DNA from: Mesostigma viride
Taxonomy: Eukaryota; Streptophyta; Mesostigmatophyceae; Mesostigmatales; Mesostigmataceae
Assembly (NCBI GenBank): GCA_009746045.1
Contig: RPFO01000080.1
Location: 299,366-363,365 of the forward strand
DNA: 64,000 nt
Direction: 5' to 3'
Shown here: piece by piece, positions 17,731-27,275 of the stretch
Layout of the letters: each line of letters opens with the position of its first letter
Numbering within the stretch: position 1 is the first letter of the stretch
Notes under the pieces: model-generated
Told to the model about the DNA's origin: nothing
The model's database searches: none
Seen by the model: the letters and a program-made list of their open reading frames with translations, nothing else
Translations under genes and position numbers: made by a program

Positions 17731-20700
17731 CATCCACCGGGCAGCGTGTTGGCTCGTCGGCAGGCGCGGAGTCCCCCCCATCACTGAAACCAGCCGCGGT
17801 GCTCATGAGCGCGGCGGCGCGGGGCCCCGTATACGGCGCGATGTGGTGAATGCTCTTCTGCAGTGAGCCCAGCAGCTCGCTCTCCACCGTGGAGCACCTG
17901 TCGCAAGAAGTATCGAGGGGGCAGAGGGAACAGCGAAGGGGGCGAGGGAAGAGGGAAGAGGGAAGAGGGAAGAGGGAAGAGGGAATGTCGCAGGTACGGG
18001 ACAATCGGCATGGTGCATACATCAGGATGCGGAATGGGGGGAAAAACATAGCGAATTCAACCAGCTCAAACAGAGAACAGCCAAGGCCTCCGCAACCCTG
18101 TCCACAGGTCTGCAAGAGTATCAAAGCTTATTGAGAAAATTAGCATGAGGTCATGCATATACATGCCGTTCGTGATAGACTAGGTAAAAGCGGGGGGGGA
18201 AAAAAAAAGCAAAACTAAGCGCATCTACAGGCTCCAGCGCCAAAGCTTCAACCAGCCAACCACTTGACCATGCAACTAGGGTAATGAAGATGCACATACT
18301 TTCATGATATGTATATGAAAATACAGATCCCTGTGTATATGTCTCCACCTGTATTCATATCCTATGTCTTGACGTACATTCGCCGCACACCTGATGTACC
18401 TTCGCCGACAAGGCACACAAGTATTCCTGTGAATACGGAGAAATGAGCCGGTCATTATTTTTCCAAGCACCAACCAGACCTCGGCAGACCACATCGGCAG
18501 CCAATTCAACGACCAGCTGGCTGTTGAGCCCACGCCTACAACTACCCTATATCAACTCCAAATTCCCGATCCCATTCCCACACTCGCCTGCATGCCGCCT
18601 ATAGCTGCAGAGTGCAAGCAGATACAACAAAGCGGTCATAGCCCGTTGATAAAGCCCCACTTGCATGCGCCTGCGCTGCAGATAATCATCATCATCATTA
18701 TTACTATTATTGTTATTATTAATAATATCATCAAGGAGACAACCAGCGCATGCCAGAAATCGGTATCATAATCATTATCATTATCATGTAGCCCCACTCA
18801 CATGCGCTTGCACTGCGTGTCCGCAAGATCGGTGCAGTTGATCACCCGCAGCCGCACGGCCGCGAGGTCCCCCGAATCCTCGTGCGGCTCCTCCAGCAAC
18901 CCCGCGAGCCGCTCGACCGTGACCTCCAGCTGCTGCTGGCGGTCCTCAAACAGATTCTGATTGATCTCGTTCTGGGCCTCGGTGACCTCGTCCCCAAACA
19001 TGTCCCGCCCGAACATGTAGAATGCAAACACGTACGAGTTTGCCAGCACGCGGCGCGACTCGAGCAGCTGCGCCAGCGCCGCGTGCAGCCAGGTGTAGTC
19101 GGTCACAAGAAGGTCGCGGCCAGAGAGGGACTCGACGCGCTTGGCAACCGCGTAGCGCAGCCGGCTGCCTTCCTTGGACGCCGAGTCGAGGTGCGCGCGC
19201 CAGCGGGTGTAGTAGTGGAGGTAGCGCTTGAGCGAGGTGGCCGCCCGCAGTGACTCCTCCTTCTTGTCCTCCTTCCAGCGGCCGCAGCTGTGGCCTGGGA
19301 GCGGGCAAGCAGGGGCGAGAGGTGCAGGAAAAATGCACCATTGCCAAAAGTTTTACAGGAACAATGACATATATTAATAATAGAATGCAGATGAGAATGG
19401 AGCGGAGGAGAAGAAAGTAGAGCGGTGGAGAAGAAAGTAGAGCGGAGGAAAAGAAAATGGGGCGGAGGAGAAGAAAATGGGGCGGAGGAGAAGAAAATGG
19501 GGGAGGTGCAATGAGAAGGGAATGGAGCCGGGTGAAGAGTGGAGCGAGAGGGCCATTATCCCCTACACACACTTGCACAGGATCTCATAAACTCCTTTAA
19601 TCACCTTCAATCAAACTCCCATCACCCGCCCAGGATCTCCCACTGACTATGAGCCCAACTGACCTCCACCCCCTCACACATGACCCCTTCCCCCTTCCCC
19701 CCTTGCTCATTTCTCCCATTACCCGCCCATGAACTCCATTCACGTATGCTCCTCATACAATGTCGCCATCCACCCACTAATCGACACCGCTATGCCCATG
19801 CAACCACTCAAAATCGACACCGCTATGCCCATGCATCCACTAACCGACACTGCTATGCCCATGCACTTACTAATCAACACCACTATGCCCATGCACCCAC
19901 TGCTATAGCCATCTGCACTACTGCCATTCCAATCACCCAAACCCCTTTTCCCCTTTTTGCTAATTTCTCCCATCACCTGCCTGTGACCTCTCAATATGCT
20001 CCCCCGCCATAAGCAGGGCAAAACAGCCATTCACGCCTCGAGTTGGGTTCGCCAGATCAAATGGGTCAACCCGACCTGTGGCGTCAATGACTGCTATCGA
20101 TTGTACAAAATCGAACTAGAGATACCAAAGCATGCTAGTCTGAACTAGCATTAACTTAGTTTCACTTGGATGTCCAAATCCTTGGCGACCCAACTCAAGG
20201 CGTGAACCCAACTTAAGCAAACCCAACTTAAGGTGTGAATGACTGTACCCAGCCACTCACCCACCATCTGTCGTCATGCCATACCCTGCTATACCATGCC
20301 ATCGGCCGTCATGCAAATACCCACCCGTGACCTTTGGTCATGCCATCGCTCGTCACGCGAATACCCACCCGTGATTTCGGTCCACGTGTGCTCGCGACTC
20401 GTGGCCGCCCCGCATAGCCAGCAGAAGCACTGCCCGCACATGCACGCGACCAAGTTGCACCCGCCGTTCTTCTCGACGGGCTTGTGGCACTTGGGGCACG
20501 GCTTGGTGTTCGCGGTCAGCCAGTTCTTCGTCTCCGACTCCCCCTGGCACTTGGCCTCCCACTCCTCCCACATGGTGCACGTGCAGGGGGAGTGCGGCTC
20601 GCGGCCGCACGTGAAGCAGAACCGGAGGCCGCAGCTGCACTCCGGCTCGCAGAAGACCTCCCCCTCGACCACGACCGCGTGCCCACAGTGCGGCGCGCTC

Positions 20701-23700
20701 GGGCACCACTTCACTTGCGCGTTGTCTTCCACGTAGCTCTCTAACAGGGCGCGGTCAAACCGTCGGAGGGCGTCCGAGTCAGTGGGGGCGACCAAGCGGC
20801 GGACTTTGTCCTCGTCGCACACCGCACCGCAGCGGAAGGCCATGCAGACGCATTTCCGGCCCAGGCCCTCCCGGATCTTCATCACCAGGTACTGGGACCA
20901 GCCTGGGGAGGGCATCAGGGGGGGGAGGTTTGTGGATAAATACAGATAGATAGGAAAGGACAGATGGATATCAGGTGAAGGGTATATGGATGACAGAATA
21001 TAATAATAGATGGAGAATGGATGGTGAACAGGTGCAAAAAGATTTTTGGGACTTACGACTTGCGTTTTGAAAAACTTGGCCCTAACCACGAGAAGCATGT
21101 GGAGAACTCGAATGTACAGTCATCCACGCCTTAAGTTGGGTTGGCTTCAGTTGTGTTCACGCCTTAAGTTAAGTCGCATAGGATTTCGGCATTCTAAGTT
21201 CAAAGTAGTTCATATTAGTATATGTTCGTATCTTTCGTTCAAATTAGTACAGTTTAGTAGAGCTATTCACGACTTAAGTTGGGTTGGCCACTCGAAAACC
21301 TCGAACCCAACTTAAGGCGTGAATGACTGTACGTAAAACCGTCCGGTAAGTTAACCTTGACGGTGTAACATAACCTTTAGACATGACACCAGGCTGTTAG
21401 TGTCATGACTGGAATTGGTCACGCCGCGCCATTCCTGGAATCTCAGCCATAGGATCGGTGCGTAAATCCCAGTGAAAGATGGGAGGCATGTAGGAGTTGA
21501 AATTAGAAGTGCGTATTCGCGCGGGCATTGAGATTTTCCGATCTCATGAAAGAAGTGGCGCAGCGTCAGCGGGTCCAGAGTCCCAAACATCTTTTCTTTC
21601 TGGGCACTTGCACTGTACACCGGGAAGTGGGGCTTTTTGCCATCTAAGGGCGTACGCATGGGACCTAGAATTTTGCAAAAATAAGTCTGGAAGTCTGAAA
21701 AAAGGCTAATAGTGAGTATAAACCTAGATGGATTGCAACAAAGCATGTGGTGGATAGTAGCAGATTAATTAATTAATTAATTAATTAATTAATTAATTAA
21801 TTAATTAATTAATAGACACGTGAGTAGCAGATATGTGGGGTCAATTACAAAGGATTTGCTGGGCGGCAGCGATGGAGAAAGGGGGGCAAAGATATTGAAT
21901 AAAAAAGTTGGGAGGAGCATAGACTTGGGGGGGCTCCAATCAAAACGTGTGTGCGTGTGTGCGTGTGTGTACGTGTGCGCGTGTGTGTGCGTGTGTGCGT
22001 GTGTGTGTATGTGTGTATGTGTGTATGTGTGCGTGTGTGTGTGTATGTGTGTGTGCGTGTGTGCGAGCGTGTGTGTGGATGTCCTCACATATGCATATCG
22101 TCGTAAACCATGGGCTCACAGGCAATGCCCGCATGTTCTGCGAAAAAAACTGCGTCAGTATGTATAGCGACCAGATCAGTATAGCCACCAGATCCCGCTG
22201 GTCATGATATAGACATTCAACTCTAGAGAGTATTCAACTCTAATATGCCAACCCAAACGCAACTCGGGTAACTAACTGAGATCACCCTCCCCCCCCCCCC
22301 CCCCGGCAAAAAGCTAACATCGACAAGGGCAAAAAAAATATTAACATCAATTAATAACCATTAAAATACCCCGCTATCCAGAAAGTTGCTAAATTCAACA
22401 CTCAGCAAGGCAGACACCTTGAGACCAAACTCCTGGTCAACGATGTGGCCAGAGATGCCACAATAATGGGCGACGACCCCACAAAATGCAACAACAAGGG
22501 CATCGACATACCTTTGAACCCCATTGCAGATGTCAGGATACATAGATCTGATCAAGTAAACAATATCATTCCAGCTTGACAAGAAAGGGAAAGGAAACTC
22601 ATCATGCCTCGGATCACGCTGATCATCCACCCTCTCCTTGAGCAATATTAACTTTTTCAATGAGAGAACACTGTATCGGCGAGAGTACACTGTATCGATG
22701 AGAGCACACTGTATCAATGAGAGAACACTGCATCGATGAGAGTACGCTGTATCGATGAGAAAACACTGTATCAATGAGAGTACACTGAATCGATCAGAAT
22801 ACAGTGTATCGATGAGAGAACACTGTATCGATGAGAATATAGTGTCTCGACGATAGAACACAGTATCGACGAGAGGATCAGCACAGGGTTAAGGTCGCGA
22901 GGTCCCTGGCCTGAGCATTACTCGGTCCCTTTGTGCATGCTCCAATGTGCTGAGAAAACAAGGAAAAGATGGAAGCACTCTTTCAGGGAGGGGACTGAAC
23001 AACCTAGCACAGGCAGGCAGGCTGGATCTTGCTTATGGGTTTTCCAGTGGATATGCTTAACAATGATACACGCAGATACATGGCATGCACTCACACGCGT
23101 ATTGTCCGCAACTGATACTCACACTCATTGCAAAATGTATGCCCGCACTCCATTGTCGTCGTGGCAGACTGGCCGCAATACTCCAGGCATCCACCGCATT
23201 TCACTTGCCCGTCCTGAGACGAGGGCTCGCCTGACAATTCAGCACAGCAGGAGCTGACGCCTGCCCGCTTGAAAAGATCCTCTGGCCCATCCTCCACATA
23301 TCGACTGAACAGGACGTCCTTGTTCCACCGAAAATACATAAGCAGCACCCGTGCCTGATGGAGCGTGATCCCAAGAAATTCGACTACTGTCCGAAGATCC
23401 TCGCTCTGCCAAAGGCAAGCACGGCAACAAGCAATTTTCGCATGGGAGACGCTCACGCGTAAGAGCCATAAAGCTATTCTCTTGGTCGCCCCCTTGCATG
23501 GCAACCTGACCCATAAAGAGGAACTGGCAAGTTGCTACGCTTGTCATCGCATGACCACATGATCCCGACTCGTACCTGTGCATCTTTTAGGGAGGCCACG
23601 TTGATGACCTGCAAGATAATTGAAGGGATAAGCCGCAATGTCAGACAAGAAGAAATGCGAGTCAATGCTGGATCCCTTCAAAAGTACTCGAAATGTCTGC

Positions 23701-23870
23701 TATACCAGCGGCAGCATTTCCCTATAAGCTCTCCTCAAACTTACTCTCCATCGCGTCACGCCCTCGGCCCGCTGCTCTTCTTCCTCATTTTCGAGGAAAA
23801 GAGCTTCCTCGTCCGATTCACACGATCCGTCCGAAGCCATATCGTCTGAGTAAGTGTCTAAGAAATTCAT
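17731..23870 (-). CDS. ARI: Ariadne-type RBR E3 ubiquitin-protein ligase
   Basis: RBR ligases take ubiquitin from an E2 at RING1, form a thioester on a RING2 cysteine, and pass it to substrate. Six exons join in frame with GT/AG junctions: 23870-23745, 23608-23576, 23405-23123, 20902-20369, 19294-18802 and 17897-17731. The product is about 545 residues, the usual Ariadne size. Order: acidic N-terminus, UBA-like segment, RING1, IBR, RING2, Ariadne helical domain, then '[20 protein letters not shown]' close to plant ARI C-termini. The start ATG at 23870 opens [15 protein letters not shown], typical for the acidic leader. The 3' terminus beyond 17731 is unresolved: exon-like repeats at 16600-16745 are not in frame as simple next exons. 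The gene is divergent from the CBS gene at 25470. Introns carry MITEs and minisatellites. Confidence 0.93.
17936..17985. repeat. GGGAAGA minisatellite
   Basis: Short tandem units gagggaa repeated about six times in the intron between Ariadne exons 5 and 6. Confidence 0.8.
18653..18790. repeat. ATC/ATT array bounded by copies of the exon-5 donor region
   Basis: Bases 18653-18680 (gccccacttgcatgcgcctg) repeat 18791-18818 (gccccactcacatgcgcttg), which spans the exon-5 donor. Between them lies an imperfect ATC/ATT microsatellite and a 30-bp segment also found at 36752. Confidence 0.7.
18802..19294 (-). CDS. ARI: Ariadne exon 5: Ariadne helical domain
   Basis: Begins (G)[13 protein letters not shown] and continues '[20 protein letters not shown]', '[20 protein letters not shown]' and '[20 protein letters not shown]'. 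This is the four-helix Ariadne domain that folds over RING2 and holds the enzyme autoinhibited in HHARI-type ligases. Acceptor CCCAG at 19295, donor GTGAGTGG at 18801. A copy of the donor region lies at about 18653-18680. Confidence 0.93.
19395..19510. repeat. Minisatellite, about 20-bp unit
   Basis: About six units of 'gcggaggagaagaaa(a/g)t' in the intron between Ariadne exons 4 and 5. Confidence 0.85.
19745..19915. repeat. Minisatellite, about 30-bp unit
   Basis: Four to five diverged units containing 'cgacaccgctatgcccatgc' in the same Ariadne intron. Confidence 0.8.
20024..20245. mobile_element. Tc1/mariner-type MITE (Stowaway-like), copy 1
   Basis: 222 bp with inverted ends CAG(C/T)CATTCACGCCT at both sides. 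The right end is followed by TA; the left TA is mutated. No coding capacity. It matches the element at 21117-21329 and lies in the intron after Ariadne exon 4. Confidence 0.7.
20276..20330. repeat. Duplicate of Ariadne exon-4/intron junction
   Basis: 'gccatcggccgtcatgcaaa' then 'tacccacccgtgacc' repeats the sequence at 20342-20380 that spans the real donor, about 54 bp away and about 80% identical. A partial third copy starts near 20266. Confidence 0.7.
20369..20902 (-). CDS. ARI: Ariadne exon 4: RING1 end, IBR, RING2
   Basis: Carries '[12 protein letters not shown]' (end of RING1), the IBR zinc ligands in '[13 protein letters not shown]' and '[17 protein letters not shown]', and RING2 '[20 protein letters not shown]' followed by [10 protein letters not shown]. 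The Cys in NLVAC corresponds to the ubiquitin-accepting residue of RBR enzymes and is present, so catalysis looks intact. The GCNLV wording is that of plant ARI proteins. Donor GTGGGTAT at 20368 is duplicated 54 bp downstream in the intron. Confidence 0.94.
21040..21706. mobile_element. Fold-back/TIR element related to 14825-15471
   Basis: The left end, 'gggacttacgactt' then 'aaaacttggccct', and the inverted right end around 21660-21706 (tttgcaaaa, agacttccagactt) resemble the outer arms of the 14825 element. The MITE at 21117-21329 is nested inside. Boundaries are approximate and the target duplication is unclear in A-rich flanks. Confidence 0.5.
21117..21329. mobile_element. Tc1/mariner-type MITE (Stowaway-like), copy 2
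   Basis: 213 bp, flanked by TA on both sides (21115-21116, 21330-21331). The terminal inverted repeats are about 26 bp with one mismatch, right end CAGTCATTCACGCCTTAAGT. The interior is AT-rich and non-coding. TIRs starting CAGT with TA duplication are typical of Tc1/mariner-derived MITEs. Confidence 0.85.
21766..21822 (-). mobile_element. Tail-only LINE-B insertion (57 bp)
   Basis: Between perfect 10-bp duplications agtagcagat (21756-21765 and 21823-21832) lie about 47 bp of (TTAA)n and then 'tagacacgtg', the last 10 nt of the LINE-B 3' end in minus orientation. This is an extreme 5' truncation, and it shows that the (TTAA)n tract is a tail made during insertion. Confidence 0.85.
21946..22080. 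repeat. (GT)n microsatellite
   Basis: An imperfect GT/GC-rich dinucleotide array in the intron before Ariadne exon 4. A run of about 18 C follows at 22286-22304. Confidence 0.9.
22665..22875. repeat. Minisatellite, about 25-27-bp unit
   Basis: About eight units of 'gagagaacactgtatcgat' type in the long Ariadne intron 20903-23122. Confidence 0.85.
23123..23405 (-). CDS. ARI: Ariadne exon 3: UBA-like region and start of RING1
   Basis: Acceptor ..GGCAG|AGCGAG at 23406 and donor T|GTGAGTAT at 23122. It follows the 11-codon exon 2 ([11 protein letters not shown]) to give '[20 protein letters not shown]' and '[16 protein letters not shown]', the UBA-like domain of Ariadne proteins. RING1 starts 'CGGCLEYC' and runs to '[11 protein letters not shown]'; the split Cys codon continues into exon 4 as '[10 protein letters not shown]'. 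The exact fit of the codon phase supports both junctions. Confidence 0.92.
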
Positions 23871-25469
23871 GTCGATGTCAATGCCATGTGGCGTGGGGTC
23901 GGCGTCAAATTACCGCGCAAAATGCCAGTCACGTATCCTTACTACCGCAACGCAGAAGATCCATCAGCGCTGGAATGCATCACCACGGATCTTCTCCCGG
24001 CTAAAAACAACAAAGCATTCACCGATCATCGGCACTTCCATGCAATGCGGTGGGAAATAAATGGGTCCAAAGTGGCTGGCTCCCCCACTTTCGAATATTG
24101 CCCGTCAAAAAAGCGAGCGTGTCAAGCGCAGTGACAAAATTTTGTTAACACAAAAAGGTGGATCTACGCAGACGCGTTGCCCCCGCGCCCGTACTTTTGT
24201 GTAAGGCGCTGCATCGCTTTGAAAAACGCAGTCACATTGTGTCAGCCAGTAGGAACAGCCCGCAGGCGTCCTACCCAGCTATCACCGGAAGTGACAGCAC
24301 AGTACCGTAGCGCAGGTGCCACGAACCGTTCTACAACCGTAACTGCCTTGACTGCGTGAGAAAAGTATGCACCGCCGTTCAAGCCAGGTCACAGGCCCAA
24401 GAAAACTCTCAAAACCCCTTTTTCCGGAAAAACGTGGCTCATCAGGCGTGGTCGTGTCATCAGTCAGTCAGTCAGTCCCACGCCGGTCACGTGGCCGTGT
24501 GCTGCGCTACTAGGAACTTTTCCAGAGATTCTACTCTGTAGCTGGGATCCAACAACTGACACGGAAAGTTGGAGCGACCAAAATCCAAACACGAAAGCTT
24601 GGTCAGCAGCTCAGCGCATGGAATCCCTTGGAATCTGGCAGCGACGTACGGATAACGCTCGGAATTCACGTTTGACTCTTGTTGTTGTGGTTGCCCACGC
24701 CGCACATGGGCAGCAGAGATTTGGAAAGGCCGAGGGCCAGGACACTGAACAGCATGCCATCACAAACAGACAAGAACACACACAGTCAAAGATTCTGTGT
24801 CTCCTTGCCCACTGCCTTCAGTTGTGCGGCGGCAAACAACAAGAATGCACCCTGTTGTTGTTGTTGTTGTTGTTGTGTCCCTGCCGTGTAGTAGAGACTT
24901 TCTAGAAACTCAGCGGGGACATCGGATACACCCGCGGTGGTACAACAGCTGTGCGTCCTACAGTACTGTAGCAAACGAGACTACAAAGTACAATCGTCGG
25001 CTGCCCATGTGCGGCGTGGGATTCAACTAACTAACGTCAAAACATTCGCCTGGAAACAGAGTACGGGCCAGGTACGGGACTAAAACCGCCCGTCCTATGA
25101 CGAAAGGACGCGATTGGTGCCATACCTTAGTGCCGTTTGCACCTTCGGTCGATTCTGCCTGGTCTTCGGCCCTGGGAGCCCCTTCCGTTACGGGTCAACC
25201 ACGGCCAATTTTACGCAAACGGGTGGGGGGGGCCATAGTCGACGGTGATGCTCACGTCCATCCACAATCCCGGCTGTGGTTTGTGCGGTCCCGGCGGGCG
25301 TACGTTATTATCTCCGGTTTGAATTCAGGACTGCAGAAGGACGCGATTATAGAGTTGCCTTTCGCGTGGTCTACTTTAAAACCCGCTCACGGATGCGGAG
25401 ATTTGTCTGACGGGGCATTTCAGCGACAGGCACCTTTGCGGATAGGGTTATTTGGGAGAGGTGGACACA
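23871..25469. other. Divergent intergenic region (ARI and CBS genes)
   Basis: About 1.6 kb separates the Ariadne start (23870, minus) from the CBS start (25470, plus) and should hold both promoters. Visible items are a short cagt repeat at 24462-24477 and a (TTG)n run at 24852-24877. I see no convincing TATA box or further exon. Confidence 0.5.
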
Positions 25470-26396
25470 ATGGCTATGAAGCCAGCTGCAGCCTTCTTGA
25501 GCGGTGTGCTCGTCGACTCGTGGGAAAATAAGAAGGGAGCTGTGCTAGAGCTAGATTGGAACACGACTGTGCACAAAGCCCTTAAATTTCTGTTGGATAA
25601 TGGCATTACCAGCGCGCCTGTTTGGTGTGAAGAGGAGTCCCGGTACCTGGGATTTGTGGACGTGCTCGATATGGTCAGCCTGTTGGCGAAGCAGCATTCT
25701 CATGGGGGCATGAAGCTAAGCAGCCTGCCCATGTTCAGTGAGACGGAATCCGTCGAGGACGCGGTGAACCAATCCTCCAGCGACCCGTTCGACTCCGTCC
25801 CGATGGGTACCACGATGCTGGATGTCGCCAAGCTGCACGCTGCCGGCGTACGGCGCGTGCCGGTTATGAACTCCTCTGGTCGGGTGGAAAAAATCATCAG
25901 CCAGTCCGACGTGGCGCGGTTACTAGCCAAGCACCCAGAGTCCCTGGGGGACCAGGCGGACAAGACCATTAAAGAGATGCACGCGTACAACGAGAGCTTC
26001 GTGAGCTGCTCGATCGAGGACCACGCCATCGACGCGTTTGAGGCCATGAAGGCCAACAACGTCTCCTCCATAGCTCTCGTAGACGACTCGGGCGACATAG
26101 TGACCACACTGTCCGCTTCTGACATCCGTGTCATGGCCAAGGACGGCAACTACTCCCTCCTGGAAGGAACCGCGCTCCGTTTCGTGTCCTACATACGGCA
26201 AGCCCCAGAGCTGCACGGCACCGCCAAGGAGTTCCCGGCAACGATAGTGACCACAAGCGGCCACTCCATGCTTTCGGCGTTGCAGAAGCTAGCAGTCACC
26301 GGCATCCACAGCCTGTACCTGGTCGAGCCGCACTCGAAGAAGACCTCGGGCACGGTTGGGCTGACAAACATAATCAAGGCGTTGATCGTCAGCTAG
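25470..26396 (+). CDS. Four-CBS-domain protein (SNF4/AMPK-gamma-like architecture)
   Basis: 308 residues, no intron. ATG at 25470 (context acacaATGG) is preferred over an upstream non-ATG extension. Four CBS repeats form two Bateman modules: about 15-75 (TVHKALKFLLDNGITSAPVW), 100-155 (MLDVAKLHAAGVRRVPVM, SQSDVARLL), 175-225 (AIDAFEAMKANNVSSIALVD, LSASDIRVM) and 245-305 (MLSALQKLAVTGIHSLYLV, GLTNIIKALI). CBS pairs bind adenine nucleotides, and the four-repeat layout is that of AMPK-gamma/SNF4 and related plant CBS proteins. No kinase-interaction or glycogen-binding domain is attached, so the exact partner is unknown. No transmembrane or targeting signal is evident. Codon use is GC-rich, with no transposon scars. 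Confidence 0.85.
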   Translation: MAMKPAAAFLSGVLVDSWENKKGAVLELDWNTTVHKALKFLLDNGITSAPVWCEEESRYLGFVDVLDMVSLLAKQHSHGGMKLSSLPMFSETESVEDAVNQSSSDPFDSVPMGTTMLDVAKLHAAGVRRVPVMNSSGRVEKIISQSDVARLLAKHPESLGDQADKTIKEMHAYNESFVSCSIEDHAIDAFEAMKANNVSSIALVDDSGDIVTTLSASDIRVMAKDGNYSLLEGTALRFVSYIRQAPELHGTAKEFPATIVTTSGHSMLSALQKLAVTGIHSLYLVEPHSKKTSGTVGLTNIIKALIVS

Positions 26397-27175
26397 TGCT
26401 ACTTGTCCGCGGATTCGGCTTGAGAGCTCAGGCTTGTGAGCTAATGAGCCTTGAGAACTAGCGTGGCTTGTGAGCTTACTGATGGCTTGAGAGCTAATCT
26501 GGCTTGAGAGCTAATCTGGCCCCTACGGGCTAAACTTGGCCCCCTGTATCAATTAGGTCCCTTATTCATTGATGTAGCTGGAATCGTCTCATTGATGTAG
26601 CCTATTCTTTGCTGTACCCGCGTCCCCCCGTGGATTACTTCTAGTTTCATTGCGCGGGATACCCAATTGGTTATTGTTCCATCGCGTCATTTGAGGAGGC
26701 TGGTGTTGTTGTATCACTAGCTCCTGTGTATGGGCATCCGTCAAACGATGGGGCGTCTATATTATTTAGTAAAAGCTAAAATTAGTGAGTACCTTTTAAA
26801 AGCTATAATTAGTGAGTAGCTTTTACCCCAATGAGGTTGCATGGGGGAAGCCTGGGGGTACCCCTCGTACACACCGCCATGTACGAGGTAAGTAGTGAAG
26901 TGTTGCTCCCTGCTATGAAATAGGCATTCACGCCTTCATGGGGCTCTGTGGGTGTAAAGTGAGACAACCACTGGAGTCAACCACTGGAGCCTGAGCTGAT
27001 GCTGGGTTTGGCCTTATAAACCGGAGCTCCTGTGGAGAGGGGGCGGGGGGGGAGAGAAAAATAACTTGCCGAGGAATCCCCAATAAATATAGATTTTTGC
27101 ACCGCTTGTTTTTCCGTGCAAACTTGAGAGGTTGTGCGGCCACGTGGAAGCTATCACTAATAAATTAGCTATCAC
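26397..27175. other. 3' flank of CBS gene, intergenic
   Basis: Contains short imperfect repeats of 'ggcttgagagcta' (about 26420-26520) and a pair of 'aaaagcta.aattagtgagta' repeats (26771-26826). No gene recognised. Confidence 0.5.
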
Positions 27176-27179
27176 CAAA

Positions 27180-27262
27180 CTTCAAGTTATTAATCATATT
27201 ATTAAAATTAAATTAAAACATGACTCCGTTGGGAGATCATGTAGCACGTGTTCCCTCGCTGG
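27180..27262 (-). mobile_element. ORF1-only element 3'-end remnant
   Basis: A minus-strand remnant: a degraded TTAA-type tail (aattaaattaaaa), then 'acatgactccgttgggag' (hairpin arm) and 'catgtagcacgtg'. The remainder is absent. Element no. 4 is inserted immediately downstream. Confidence 0.6.
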
Positions 27263-27275
27263 ATGGATGGAGGTG

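Noticed and set aside
25097-25531. 144-aa frame overlapping the CBS gene start
   Set aside because: Different frame from the CBS protein, no recognisable domain, and overlaps its first codons.
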